Shown here piece by piece: positions 7,312 to 15,679 of a DNA stretch of 64,000 nucleotides (its first letter is position 1; each line of letters starts with the position of its first letter). The notes below the pieces were generated by a model that was given only the letters and a program-made list of their open reading frames with translations, did no database searches and was not told the origin of the DNA. The position numbers were made by a program, and so were the translations under genes. The DNA is from an uncultured Lachnospiraceae bacterium. Lineage in GTDB: Bacteria > Bacillota_A > Clostridia > TANB77 > CAG-508. Location: positions 1 to 64,000 of the forward strand of contig CAMUZC010000001.1 of NCBI GenBank assembly GCA_947165105.1, written 5' to 3'.

Positions 7312-8190
7312 TTATACCTCTCTTTTTACGATACAACGGTTAATAAGTGTCTGCTTAACTCCGTTATATTCTTTATGATTTTTAACAGTACCTGTAAGGA
7401 GAATAGTTTCACCAATTTCAATTTCGGGGTCAATGCCTTTACCAGAGCAAAACCAAGTAAGAACATTTTCACCTGCTTTGAAAGTGTAGCAAAGAGAAGC
7501 TCCATAGAAACCTTCAACTGTGCGGCAGTTGGTATAAACTGCCTTAATATCGCGAAGCCTATCTTTAATTTCTCCAATATATTCGGAGTTAGACTTAGGC
7601 ATAACAGCCTTTTTAGCGGCGTCCGCAACTTCCTTTGCATTTTCTTTTACAGAGATTTTTCTTGTAATTGGATTCCAATCACAAACCTCATCAAAAGGAA
7701 CAGCAGTCATGCCATAATTAACAGGAACATCAACAGGATGAGTACAATACCAACCAAATTCAGGCTTATACTTGCAACCAAGTTCTTTCAGCTCGTCTTT
7801 AATAGCATAGGTATTTTCACCTGTTACCAACCAAACCTGCGGATTCTCAAGTTCATAGCCTGCTTCTTCGAGAGCAATACGCAGATTAGCTTCAGAATCT
7901 TCCTCGAGTTTAGCAACTTCCGCGGCCCTCTGTTCAGCTTTTCTTTCTTTTGCTCTTGCCTGGTTAGCAAGGTATTTCTCGTATTCATCGGGGGTATATG
8001 CTTTTACTCTCTTGCGAATGACACCAGCGCCATTACAAGTAAAACAAGTTCCCTGGAAAACCCTAGGGATGATATATATACCAGAGCCGCCGCATCTATC
8101 ACACTGTCCTTCTATGACAGCCTTTTTAGTATCTTCATCAACAGAAACGATACGATAGTTTTCATATGAAGGAGCTACATAATATTTCAT
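7312..8190 (-). CDS. Zinc-motif and possible OB-fold phage protein (292 aa)
   Basis: N-terminus carries two DnaJ-like CxxCxGxG repeats (CDRCGGSG at about 30, CFTCNGAG at about 50). A Lys/Glu/Ala-rich coiled coil follows (75-110), then a C-terminal domain with ILLTGTVKNHKEYNGVKQT that resembles the last strands of an OB-fold. Likely nucleic-acid or protein binding. Single gene with upstream AT-rich promoter. No UAG. Confidence 0.65.
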   Translation of the reverse strand: MKYYVAPSYENYRIVSVDEDTKKAVIEGQCDRCGGSGIYIIPRVFQGTCFTCNGAGVIRKRVKAYTPDEYEKYLANQARAKERKAEQRAAEVAKLEEDSEANLRIALEEAGYELENPQVWLVTGENTYAIKDELKELGCKYKPEFGWYCTHPVDVPVNYGMTAVPFDEVCDWNPITRKISVKENAKEVADAAKKAVMPKSNSEYIGEIKDRLRDIKAVYTNCRTVEGFYGASLCYTFKAGENVLTWFCSGKGIDPEIEIGETILLTGTVKNHKEYNGVKQTLINRCIVKREV

Positions 8191-8254
8191 TTATATCACC
8201 TCTTTCTTTTGTTTCTTTATCTTACTATTATATTATATAATAAATTTTTAATTT

Positions 8255-8407
8255 TTACAAGTTATCAAAAAAATTCTCAATTGCTCTTGCAATTTTTTCA
8301 GTTATTTTAAAAATACATATTCCTGCAATTGCGATTCCAGCTATACAAACCATAAAGAAAATCACAATTATTACTATAATTAATAATACTGCAATAAATT
8401 CTACCAT
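8255..8407 (-). CDS. Single-pass small membrane protein (50 aa)
   Basis: Residues 5-32 are almost wholly hydrophobic (Ile/Val/Phe/Ala), followed by a short charged tail. ATG 8407 follows AAAGGAG. Function unknown; no UAG. Confidence 0.6.
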   Translation of the reverse strand: MVEFIAVLLIIVIIVIFFMVCIAGIAIAGICIFKITEKIARAIENFFDNL

Positions 8408-8419
8408 TATTTCTCCTTT

Positions 8420-8653
8420 TTAAAGCTGATTCATAACAGTTTTTGCAATTTCATGTTTTTCTGCGGCGGTCAGGTCTTCCAGGTCATACTTCTGGTTCAA
8501 ATAATCCTGAACTTCAGGGTCGTTAAGATTAATACCTTGGCTTGCAATAGCATTACAATCCTTGATAATTGCATTTATACGCGCCTGCCGCGTATTAACA
8601 ACTTCAGTAATTCCTTCTTTTTCCGCTATGTAAAGAAAATAAGGTAAATTCAT
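8420..8653 (-). CDS. Small protein starting MNLPYFL (77 aa), interrupted upstream by a homing gene
   Basis: Hydrophilic helical protein. Its first seven residues are repeated at 9480-9500 on the far side of the GIY-YIG gene, where the original start probably lay. Its ATG overlaps the GIY-YIG stop (ATGA). No UAG. Confidence 0.65.
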   Translation of the reverse strand: MNLPYFLYIAEKEGITEVVNTRQARINAIIKDCNAIASQGINLNDPEVQDYLNQKYDLEDLTAAEKHEIAKTVMNQL

Positions 8654-9390
8654 TCTTTAATCCCCTTTTGTAATAAATGCCAGTGGCATCTCTATTTAGT
8701 TATAGGATGAACACCAGCGGTTTTTTGAGTTCCTTTTATACATCTTGAGATAGAAGCTCCATGTTCTTTTAATCCACACCATTTAGCTGCTTCTTTTAAT
8801 CCCATAAAAATTTTATTAGGCTCTTCATCACAATAAACAATATAAATATTTGGTTGATGATTTTTATTTTTCTAAATAGATTCCTTAGAATGATGTTTTC
8901 CATACATTCCATTTTTTTCTTTTGTTCGTTTCCATTCTTCTTTTTCTTCTTCGGTTAAATTATTCCACCATTTTTCCCAACCTTGTTTTCTTTTTTCTAA
9001 TAAATTTTTATCATTTTTCATTCTTTCTGTCATAATCTAAGATTGTTTCTATTTGAAAGATTTGGTATTATATATTCCTGCTTTCCATCTATCCTACATA
9101 ACGATAGAAGAATTTCCTTCTCCTCCTTCATTTAAGTTATAAAAATTAGGATTGTGATAGGCATCATAATAATTTATCCAGTATTTTTCTCTTTTTAAAC
9201 TCTATTCTTCAGAAGAACACATTTCAATAATTTTTTTCTAAAGAGATTCAGGTTTATTTTTTAGAATTTTTTTAATAATAATTCCGCTCCCCATGTAGTT
9301 ATCTTCTAAATCATCTGTAGAATGTTTACCAATATATTTTTTACCATTCTATTTATTGGTTATTATGTAAACATAATTATATTTTTTCAT
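8650..9390 (-). CDS. GIY-YIG homing endonuclease, Seg-like, UAG-recoded (246 aa)
   Basis: Eight UAG codons in one frame from ATG 9390 to TGA 8650. Residues 1-90: VYIITNK, KKYIGKHS, YMGSG, and the catalytic Glu in REKYWI, here written GAA. A NUMOD3-like stretch (NGMYGKHHSKESI) and a C-terminal helix-turn-helix-like segment (GLKEAAKWCGL) follow. It aligns with the 2812-3387 enzyme and supplies an internal control for UAG identity. Inserted at the start of the MNLPYFL gene. Confidence 0.85.
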
Positions 9391-9449
9391 ATTTTTTCTC
9401 CTTTTTTAATTTTTTATTCTTATTATTTTTTAAAAGAAGAAAAGAATAT

Positions 9450-9500
9450 TTAATAATTAATGTCCTCCCCTTCTGCCTCAAGAAAATAAGGTAAATTCAT
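9450..9500 (-). pseudogene. Truncated duplicate start of the MNLPYFL gene
   Basis: ATG 9500 opens a 16-codon frame whose first seven residues and codons match the start of the gene at 8653, with the promoter and ribosome site at 9505-9560. It looks like the original 5' end cut off by insertion of the GIY-YIG gene. Confidence 0.6.
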
Positions 9501-9585
9501 TTGTAACACTTCCTTTCTTTTGTTATTATTTATTTCTTATATTATTATTATATAAAAATTTTTTAAAAAAATAAAGGGAGAGATA

Positions 9586-10518
9586 TTACTCTCCCCCTGT
9601 TGTAATATTATTCATATCTATCATAGGCATAGAATTTCCTCCAATAACGGAAGGTCTCCAGTTTCCGATAGATATTGCCTTTTGATGTTCAGCTTCTACT
9701 CGTCTTAATTCAATTAATTGCAGAGTCAAAGATTCTGCAATCTTTTTATTAGACTCGGCCTCTGCATTTGCTTGGATTAATTTAGCATCAGCAATACCCT
9801 GCGCTTCAATACGAGCCTGTTCTGCCGTAATTTCAGCAACTTCTTTATTTTTATTCGCTTCTACTTTATCCTTTTCAGCAGTTACTTTAGCCTTTTCAAG
9901 TGCTTCCTGTGCCTGAATTTTTTCTGTAATCGCTCTAGCTGTTTCTTCATCAGGACGAACGTCCGCTAAAGCAATATTATCAATTACAATACCATAAGGT
10001 TTAAAACGCTCACCTAATCTTTCAGTAAGTGCAGTATTTACAGCACCTCTCTTGGTACTTACAATTTCCATCATAGTAAATTCTGGAGTAATTTCTTTAA
10101 TCCAAGCCTGCATCTTAGGCTTAATAAAAGACTTCAAAATTTCTTTACCACCCTGTCCACGGAATCTTGTAAATGTTGTTGGAACCTGTTCTAATTCAAA
10201 AGAATAAGAAAAGGCTACGTCTGCATCTAGAGAAGCTCCTTCTTTTGTTGGAATTTCAAAACTTTCATCATCAGGGGAGTCTCCTTCTTTATCTGCTGTC
10301 ATAAAAGAAGGTTCCAACGCAATTGAATATTCTGTTACTTTTTTAGTAGGTGAAATAAATTTCCAACCCTGTGTAAGAACTTCCTCTTCAACTCCACCAT
10401 TCATATTATAAACAACGCCTACATAGCCCGCAGGAATTCTTTCTGTACAAGCTAAACCAATAATAATTACAAGTGCAATAATAATGCCTGTAGCAATTCC
10501 GCCAATTTTACCTTTCAT
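9586..10518 (-). CDS. SPFH/band-7 (prohibitin-like) membrane protein (310 aa)
   Basis: N-terminal membrane anchor (residues 5-24), then an SPFH domain starting at IPAGYVGVVYN, and a long Ala/Glu/Lys coiled coil (about 205-275; EALEKAKVTAEKDK, EAQGIADAKLIQ) typical of stomatin/prohibitin-type scaffolds. Length is normal. Such proteins form membrane microdomains; phage copies may remodel the host envelope, which is inference. Translationally coupled to a 55-aa membrane protein. No UAG. Confidence 0.85.
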   Translation of the reverse strand: MKGKIGGIATGIIIALVIIIGLACTERIPAGYVGVVYNMNGGVEEEVLTQGWKFISPTKKVTEYSIALEPSFMTADKEGDSPDDESFEIPTKEGASLDADVAFSYSFELEQVPTTFTRFRGQGGKEILKSFIKPKMQAWIKEITPEFTMMEIVSTKRGAVNTALTERLGERFKPYGIVIDNIALADVRPDEETARAITEKIQAQEALEKAKVTAEKDKVEANKNKEVAEITAEQARIEAQGIADAKLIQANAEAESNKKIAESLTLQLIELRRVEAEHQKAISIGNWRPSVIGGNSMPMIDMNNITTGGE

Positions 10519-10682
10519 TCTTTAAAATCTCCTTTTTCCTCATCATCATCATTTGACATATTAAATTTTGTTTCTTCCCACAATCCGCAAATAATATTGC
10601 CGATTTTAGGGAACCAAGAGTTAATACTAAACCATAGTATTACTCCACCTAATACTACCAGCAAAAGAAACACTGGGTTCAT
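10515..10682 (-). CDS. Small membrane protein coupled to the SPFH gene (55 aa)
   Basis: Residues 4-20 are hydrophobic, followed by an amphipathic WFSINSWFPKIG stretch and an acidic tail (DDDEEKGD). Stop overlaps the SPFH start codon, suggesting the two proteins act together in the membrane. No UAG. Confidence 0.65.
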   Translation of the reverse strand: MNPVFLLLVVLGGVILWFSINSWFPKIGNIICGLWEETKFNMSNDDDEEKGDFKE

Positions 10683-10688
10683 TTTTTA

Positions 10689-11246
10689 TCACTCCTTTTT
10701 TCTATTAATTACATTAAAATGACAATGTTCCAATATATCCAAAGCTTTTTCATGCCACTCTGGAGTAGATCCAGCACAGCAGGTCGCATCAATAGTAATA
10801 GGCACATTTGGGAATGCTGCTTTTAAAGTCATAGCATTTGCCAATATACAGAAGTCAGTATCAAGTCCTACTATTTCAACTTCTGTAACATCTCTTGGGT
10901 CTAAAACAAAATCCTCATAATTAAAATCTTCTGCAAGATTCCAAGGATAACCAAAAGTTTCTTTACGGAACATAAAAACATGTTGTACTATTTCATCAGG
11001 GGAAGTATTGAAAATAATAGGATTTAATTCCCATCCCTCTGTTCCTTTAATACAATGGGGGATAGGTAAATGTTTTCCTTCTTCTGTTTGTAAGTAATCT
11101 TTGTTATGAGTATCATAAGTAAAAATTACATTATCAGCATTTTTAATTTTTTCAACTACTTTAGGCACAATAGCCTGTGCTTCTGGAGAACCTAAAACTC
11201 CATCAATAAAGTCATTCTGCATATCAATTACAAATAAAAGTTTCAT
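10689..11246 (-). CDS. Nicotinamidase/isochorismatase-like cysteine hydrolase (185 aa)
   Basis: Catalytic Asp in VIDMQNDFIDG (residue 8), metal-site-like D-x-H in TYDTHN (45-47), a conserved Lys, and the nucleophile Cys in VGLDTDFCILANA (about 133). Length matches the cysteine-hydrolase superfamily. Likely nicotinamidase (nicotinamide to nicotinate), which would act in NAD recycling; substrate not proven by sequence. Short gap to the HAD gene upstream indicates one operon. No UAG. Confidence 0.85.
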   Translation of the reverse strand: MKLLFVIDMQNDFIDGVLGSPEAQAIVPKVVEKIKNADNVIFTYDTHNKDYLQTEEGKHLPIPHCIKGTEGWELNPIIFNTSPDEIVQHVFMFRKETFGYPWNLAEDFNYEDFVLDPRDVTEVEIVGLDTDFCILANAMTLKAAFPNVPITIDATCCAGSTPEWHEKALDILEHCHFNVINRKKE

Positions 11247-11249
11247 ATA

Positions 11250-11807
11250 TTACTCCTCATTATAACATTCAGCTTCTTGTTCTTTTTCAAAAAGAACAAG
11301 AAGCTGACCTTTTAGTATCTGTATTGCGGCGGTGGCGTCATCGTCGGTAAGACCTACATTATAGTCTGTTTTAACCCAATGCCGCAGTATTTCGTCATAT
11401 TCATAAAAATCGAACCATTCTTCGTCGTCTAACACTACCCATGCTTTTGTTTGGGGGTGTGTTTTTAACCAAAAAATAATTTCATTTCCTCTTCCTCTAT
11501 AAGAATTAGGAGTTTTATCTCTTATAAACAATTTACCTTTTTTATAAAGGTGATTCCTTAAGTATTTAGCATGATTACTTAGCGTAGTAGAACCAAAAAG
11601 TAACCCATTGCTAGTATACCATCCATTCTTCCAAGAAGAAGATAATACTATATCGGCTCCAGTTGCCGCTACGATTGAAGCCAATCTTTTTACTTTATCT
11701 TTATCAATACCAGTAAAAACTTGCCCATCTTCTGTTATTACATAAGATTCTGATGTTTCACAGTTTAATACCCCGTCTACATCTAAAAAGATTACGATTT
11801 CAAACAT
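11250..11807 (-). CDS. HAD-superfamily hydrolase of the RNA-repair-associated type (185 aa)
   Basis: FLDVDGVLN (motif I, residues 7-15), SSSWK (motif II, about 56) and VVLDDEEW (motif IV, about 124). The LDVDGVLN, SSSWK, LDD pattern is that of the HAD branch often found with RNA-repair enzymes and in phages. Likely phosphatase or kinase-phosphatase. Three bases separate it from the hydrolase downstream. No UAG. Confidence 0.8.
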   Translation of the reverse strand: MFEIVIFLDVDGVLNCETSESYVITEDGQVFTGIDKDKVKRLASIVAATGADIVLSSSWKNGWYTSNGLLFGSTTLSNHAKYLRNHLYKKGKLFIRDKTPNSYRGRGNEIIFWLKTHPQTKAWVVLDDEEWFDFYEYDEILRHWVKTDYNVGLTDDDATAAIQILKGQLLVLFEKEQEAECYNEE

Positions 11808-11823
11808 AACGGCCGCCCTTCTT

Positions 11824-12057
11824 TCAAAGTTTCTTATAAAATAAGAATATTAATACTCCATAAAGAAGTGCAACTATTCCAACTCCCATATAAACGGGAA
11901 CGTGAAAAATGTGCTGAAAGACCACAGTTCCGCCTACAAACGCGAAGATTTGGTTTATAAACGTCAACAAAATAGCAGCTCCCGCACTCACTTCCTTAGG
12001 TATTTTTATTTTCTTTTTTACCTCATAATCAATCATATTAATAAAATTTCTCTCCAT
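11824..12057 (-). CDS. Two-pass small membrane protein (77 aa)
   Basis: Cytoplasmic basic start (DYEVKKKIKIPKE), then two hydrophobic segments (about 24-46 and 53-73) ending FYKKL. Resembles small phage membrane proteins of unknown function; a holin is possible from topology but nothing nearby supports lysis. No UAG. Confidence 0.6.
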   Translation of the reverse strand: MERNFINMIDYEVKKKIKIPKEVSAGAAILLTFINQIFAFVGGTVVFQHIFHVPVYMGVGIVALLYGVLIFLFYKKL

Positions 12058-12122
12058 ATAAAAAATTTGATGATTTCTTATTTTTTGTTTTTAAATGCGT
12101 GTTCTCAAAGCGTCTTTGCGTT

Positions 12123-12347
12123 TTATTCAAAAATTTTATTCCAAGCAGAAACCGCTTCATCTGCTGTTTCATACTTATCATTTAATTGTGAATTAAAAAA
12201 GATACAGTTTTTGGTATGATTTCCGCGAATACCCCATCTAATAAAAGTACTTGTTTCAGTACTTAGATTAACATAAGGTCCCATACCATGTGAATATACA
12301 AACATTTTGCATCCACAAGAGCAATCGTGTAAGTTTTTTATATCCAT
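12123..12347 (-). CDS. Lar-like small Cys protein (74 aa)
   Basis: Start placed at ATG 12347, which follows TGGAGAA; an earlier ATG at 12392 is also possible. CSCGCK near the N-terminus, HTKNC mid-protein, and the ending YETADEAVSAWNKIF match the Lar/restriction-alleviation small-protein pattern (CxxCG ... C ... Ax-WN). Family members moderate type I restriction in some phages; here that is inference. No UAG. Confidence 0.6.
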   Translation of the reverse strand: MDIKNLHDCSCGCKMFVYSHGMGPYVNLSTETSTFIRWGIRGNHTKNCIFFNSQLNDKYETADEAVSAWNKIFE

Positions 12348-12451
12348 TTTATTTCTCCATATTTTTCTTTGTACTAATTTAGGTTTTTTCATTTTTTCCC
12401 TTTCAATTTTCTTAATATATTATAATAAAAATTTTTTAAGAAATCAAGTTG

Positions 12452-12480
12452 ACATTTATAAATATTTTTGATATAATTAT
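12452..12480 (+). promoter_or_regulatory. Promoter of the 12.5-15.5 kb plus-strand operon
   Basis: TTGACA, 17 bp, TATAAT, followed 28 bases later by the AAAGGAG site of the first gene. Diverges from the leftward genes. Confidence 0.75.
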
Positions 12481-12512
12481 CATATAAAAATAATGAAAGG
12501 AGAGCGGTTAAA

Positions 12513-12752
12513 GTGGTAGTTATATGCAAGAATGTTAATTGTCCTTATGTAAGTACTAATGGATTTTGTAGAAGAAGAGTTCTTTCCCTTTTAAATGGGG
12601 GATGTGAATATCTACAAAAGGGATTAAGAAAAGAAGAGCCTTTATATTTGGATGGTTATAAGAAAAGTTATATGGAACAAGAGAGAGAAGAAGCAGTTGA
12701 AAGACTTGCGGGTGTTCTTTCATTAATTGCAGAACAAAAGGAAGGTAAGTAA
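12513..12752 (+). CDS. Small Cys-containing protein (79 aa)
   Basis: GTG start 9 bases behind AAAGGAG. C-x4-C-x7-C pattern (CKNVNCPYVSTNGFC) plus GGCEYL suggests a zinc site, with an acidic helical tail. First gene of the plus operon. Unknown function; no UAG. Confidence 0.65.
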   Translation: MVVICKNVNCPYVSTNGFCRRRVLSLLNGGCEYLQKGLRKEEPLYLDGYKKSYMEQEREEAVERLAGVLSLIAEQKEGK

Positions 12753-12755
12753 AAG

Positions 12756-13190
12756 ATGGCGGCAGTTGCTTTAATGATGATTATAATCTAGATTCTATGT
12801 GTATATGTACCGGCGACCGCATTAATTATGATTAATTCAAATTTTGATTAGAAAACAATTGATTTGGCTGGTTCAATGGATGAAGTTGGAACGGAATGTG
12901 CAGTTATTTTAAGATAGATTCTTCAACAAAATCAACAAAGTTGGGGAAATCTTGGAGCGCAAGGTGTTTTAGTTAATATATTTATGTTAGCTTTAACTGG
13001 TCAAACAGATGATTTGCATATGCAAATTAATTGGAAACAAAAATAGGATATGTTTAAGAATAATAAGACTAATGAAGAATAGTCTGCTCTTGTTATAGAA
13101 CAAATGGCGAAAGCTATGAAAGATGGATTTTTTGTAGATTAGAATGGAAATTAGATAGAAGTACAACATTTAGAGGAAAGTGAGTCTTAA
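12756..13190 (+). CDS. Membrane-anchored unknown protein, UAG-recoded (144 aa)
   Basis: Opens at ATG 12756, four bases after the previous stop, and stays open to TAA 13188 through seven UAG codons. Residues 2-27 are a membrane anchor; the rest is hydrophilic and Gln/Glu rich. No recognised domain. With UAG as stop only an 11-residue peptide would remain. Confidence 0.65.
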
Positions 13191-13192
13191 CT

Positions 13193-13285
13193 ATGGGACG
13201 GGGGACTCCCCCGTACCCCCTCGGGATGCTAGTTGGTTCGCTTCGCTCACCAAAGCATCCCACAACAACTCCTCTCTAATAGAAA
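13193..13285 (+). other. Pair of GC-rich hairpins inside the operon
   Basis: Between two genes: ACGGGGGA/TCCCCCGT, then a longer stem GGGATGCT/AGCATCCC enclosing TTGGT/ACCAA. Far more GC-rich than the flanks. Could be an mRNA-processing or attenuation element. Confidence 0.4.
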
Positions 13286-13301
13286 GAAGGTTGATAGAAG
13301 A

Positions 13302-13757
13302 ATGGTAAAGATAGGAGTAACTGGTCATAGACCAGAAAGATTAGCAAAAATGACAGAAGTAAATAAGATTACAGATTGGCTAGATTTACAATTTTATGAA
13401 TATGGTGGAGATGATTTTATATTAATAACTGGAATGGCTCAAGGAGTGGATCAGATTGCCGCACATGAAGCTCTTTTATATGGGGGGCGGATTTGGTGTT
13501 ATTATCCATATAAGCGGAAGCCGCATGAAATTGAAGATTATCTCAATACAAAAGCAGATAAGATTAGATATGAATATGAAAAGTACGTGCCTCAATGTTA
13601 TATAGATCGCGACCGCCGCATTGTCGATGATTGTGATATTTTGTTTGCGGTTTGGGATGGAATAAAAAGTGGGGGTACATGGCAAACAATTAAGTATGCT
13701 AGAAAATTTAATAGACCTATTGTATATTTTGGTGGGAATCCGGAGGAGAAGATATGA
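13302..13757 (+). CDS. SLOG-superfamily (DUF1273/YpsA-like) protein (151 aa)
   Basis: Start placed at ATG 13302 behind GAAGG; the frame opens further upstream through the hairpins but without a ribosome site. IGVTGHRPERL at the N-terminus, ILITGMAQGVDQIAA (about 45), IWCYYPYKRKP and a C-terminal AVWDGIKSGGTWQTIKYA match Rossmann-type SLOG nucleotide-binding proteins of the DUF1273 group. Ligand unknown. No UAG; overlaps the next gene by ATGA. Confidence 0.8.
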   Translation: MVKIGVTGHRPERLAKMTEVNKITDWLDLQFYEYGGDDFILITGMAQGVDQIAAHEALLYGGRIWCYYPYKRKPHEIEDYLNTKADKIRYEYEKYVPQCYIDRDRRIVDDCDILFAVWDGIKSGGTWQTIKYARKFNRPIVYFGGNPEEKI

Positions 13758-13942
13758 CAACTTGGTTAGGAATGTATGAACAAAATATAAGACAAATGTA
13801 TGATGATATGGAAAAGAAGAAGCGTCCTGAAGAATATAAGCAAAAAGAAGTGATAAGAGCTTATTTAGATCATGAAAAGGAAAGAAAGAAGAAGGAACGG
13901 TGGGAGAAGATTAAGAAGTTTTTTAAGTGGGGTAAGGAATGA
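13754..13942 (+). CDS. Small charged helical protein (62 aa)
   Basis: Lys/Glu-rich, predicted coiled coil throughout (MEKKKRPEEYKQKE..., then HEKERKKKERWEKIKKFF). ATGA overlaps on both sides. Unknown; no UAG. Confidence 0.6.
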   Translation: MTTWLGMYEQNIRQMYDDMEKKKRPEEYKQKEVIRAYLDHEKERKKKERWEKIKKFFKWGKE

Positions 13943-14028
13943 TTATTACAGTTGATTTATTTGATATTTTAGCTTTGACTTTTGTTATTTTTTGGATTGG
14001 ATTTATTTTTTGGGGGGCTAAGAAGTGA
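13939..14028 (+). CDS. 29-residue membrane peptide
   Basis: Starts in the ATGA overlap with the previous gene and is almost wholly hydrophobic (Ile, Leu, Phe, Trp) with a Lys-Lys end. Its stop overlaps the next GTG start. A candidate micro-membrane protein. Confidence 0.5.
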   Translation: MIITVDLFDILALTFVIFWIGFIFWGAKK

Positions 14029-14201
14029 AGGTTACAAGTGTTAAGTTTATTAATGAATTGACTAGAGAAATTGTTTTGGTAATAAAAGAAGCGGAGGTTG
14101 AAGATTGGTCTCCTCCTTATGATATTGATAGGGGGGTATGGTCAATTTTTTCTTACTCTTGTGAAGAGGTAGATGATGTTTTTAATGGGGGTCAGGGTTA
14201 A
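14025..14201 (+). CDS. Small acidic protein, GTG start (58 aa)
   Basis: GTGA overlap with the previous stop. Sequence SVKFINELTREIVLVIKEAE then acidic and aromatic residues; no recognised domain. Followed by a GC hairpin near 14203-14235. No UAG. Confidence 0.55.
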   Translation: MKVTSVKFINELTREIVLVIKEAEVEDWSPPYDIDRGVWSIFSYSCEEVDDVFNGGQG

Positions 14202-14285
14202 TCTGCGGAGAACCGGACTCCCGCGCAGGGGAACCTTTTTGCATTTTTTGGTTGGAAATTTAAGAAAGCAATTTTTATTAAGTAG

Positions 14286-14353
14286 ATAAACTTTTTACTT
14301 TTTTTTCACTGCTTATAAAAGTATACCTAGTGAAAAAAAAGTAAAAAGTTTAT
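14286..14353. repeat. Perfect 25-bp inverted repeat with 18-base loop
   Basis: Arms at 14286-14310 and 14329-14353 are exact complements and each contains a run of eight T or A. It lies between two operon segments, about 40 bases before the promoter at 14394. It would form a long, AT-rich hairpin active on either strand (terminator or regulator site). Confidence 0.8.
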
Positions 14354-14393
14354 TTGAAAGAAAAAGTATAAAGTTAGGGCAAAGTTTTGACAT

Positions 14394-14425
14394 TTATTTT
14401 TATAGAATTTTATATAGTAATGAAA
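14394..14425 (+). promoter_or_regulatory. Promoter of the 239-aa gene
   Basis: TTGACA followed after about 17 bp by a TATAT-type -10, then AAAGGAG and the start codon. Confidence 0.5.
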
Positions 14426-14454
14426 ATAAATGTTGAAAGGAGTTTTGTTATATT

Positions 14455-15174
14455 ATGGCAAAATAGTTAGAATTAAAAATTTATACAAATAAAGAATTAG
14501 CAGAATGGTTTGGAATTACTCAGTCAAGTTTTAGTAAATATAAAGAAAAAAAACTAGAAGAGTTAAAAGCATTTGCTGATTTTAAGTAGGTTGGTAATAA
14601 ACAAAAGAAAATACAAATAACTTATATTTATGAACTTGTTTATAATAAACAAGGTAGTGCTAATTTTAAAAAAATAAAAGACCAAGTTGATGAAGTTTGG
14701 GATGTAAGTGGTTTAGATACATGTAAAAGAGTATCAGAAAAGATTATGGAAAAAAATAATTATGCTTTAGCTATAAAAGATAGTACAGTTTATAATTATA
14801 CATTGAAGAGTCGTAATATTTTATATGGTAAACCTTTTGATGGAATTGGAGGAACTCTTGGTAGTTGCAGATATTCTTGGGTTAAGGAAGAAGAAGATGG
14901 AAGTTTAAGAGAATTAACTTAGGAAGAGCAAGATGTTAAAGATAAATTAATTAAAAAATATTATGGGGATGCAACTGAGAAACAAATATTGGTGCAAGGA
15001 ATGATAGAAGCTGGAGAAATTACTAAGGAAGAAGCTTGGGATGTTTTGACTAAAATGACTAAGATGAATAAAGCTAGTTTTTATACATTTTTAAAAGAGT
15101 TGCAAAAGACTTTAGGATGTAAGATTATAAAAGGAACGATTGTAGATAGAATTTAGCAAAGGAGTGCATTTTAA
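14455..15174 (+). CDS. Putative DNA-binding phage protein, UAG-recoded (239 aa)
   Basis: Four UAG codons. N-terminal helix-turn-helix (YTNKELAEWFGITQSSFSKYKEKK, about 10-33), then a winged-helix-like strand (KKIQITYIYELVYNKQG) and WDVSGLDTCKRVSEKI. A central GKPFDGIGGTLGSC and C-terminal KYYGDATEKQILVQGM follow. I recall this layout from Bacillota phages without a known function. Possible replication or transcription regulator (inference). Confidence 0.65.
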
Positions 15175-15473
15175 TGTTTGATTTTTATAGATTTGATTAG
15201 ATGGAAGATGGTAAAATTCCAATAACTTTAGCAGTTGATGATGGGAGTTTTATTATATTATGGAGATTGGAAAAAAATGGTGCGGATGAAGAAAAAATTG
15301 AGAAAGTTATTCGACAACTGATACAAGTATTTGAAGAGAATGTGATTTTAAATGAAGATAAAACTATTTATAATCCAAAGAAAAATATTGTAGTTGATGC
15401 AAAACGAGAATGGACTTATGATGAAATGGTAAAGATGATGAAGGATGAGTGGGGAGATTTGTTGATAAGATAA
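15174..15473 (+). CDS. Small acidic protein, one UAG (99 aa)
   Basis: ATG overlaps the previous stop (TAATG). UAG is codon 9. Contains ITLAVDDGSFIILWRLEKNGADEE and ends DEWGDLLIR. Unknown function. Last gene of the operon before the terminator. Confidence 0.6.
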
Positions 15474-15587
15474 AGAGAATGTGGGGATTTTTAGATAAAA
15501 AATTTAATAAGTGAAGAAAATTGTAAAAATTAGGGAGGTGTCGTGGGACCGAGCACATCCTGCATCACATTATATCTCAATTAAGTT

Positions 15588-15616
15588 TGAACACGCAAAC
15601 GCGTGTTCATTTTTTT
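15588..15616 (+). terminator. Rho-independent terminator of the plus operon
   Basis: TGAACACGC, AAAC loop, GCGTGTTCA, then seven T. Ends the operon that began at 12.45 kb. Confidence 0.85.
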
Positions 15617-15679
15617 CGGTGCCGTCTCAAAAAAGGTCTTTTTTTTAATTATATCATATTTTTTTAAAAATGTCAAATG

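Noticed and set aside
7375..8169. 264-codon plus-strand open frame
   Set aside because: Exact antisense of the zinc-motif gene; Phe/Asn/Ser-rich shadow translation without ribosome site.
11824..12057. Holin
   Set aside because: Two membrane segments are compatible, but no endolysin or lysis context is nearby.
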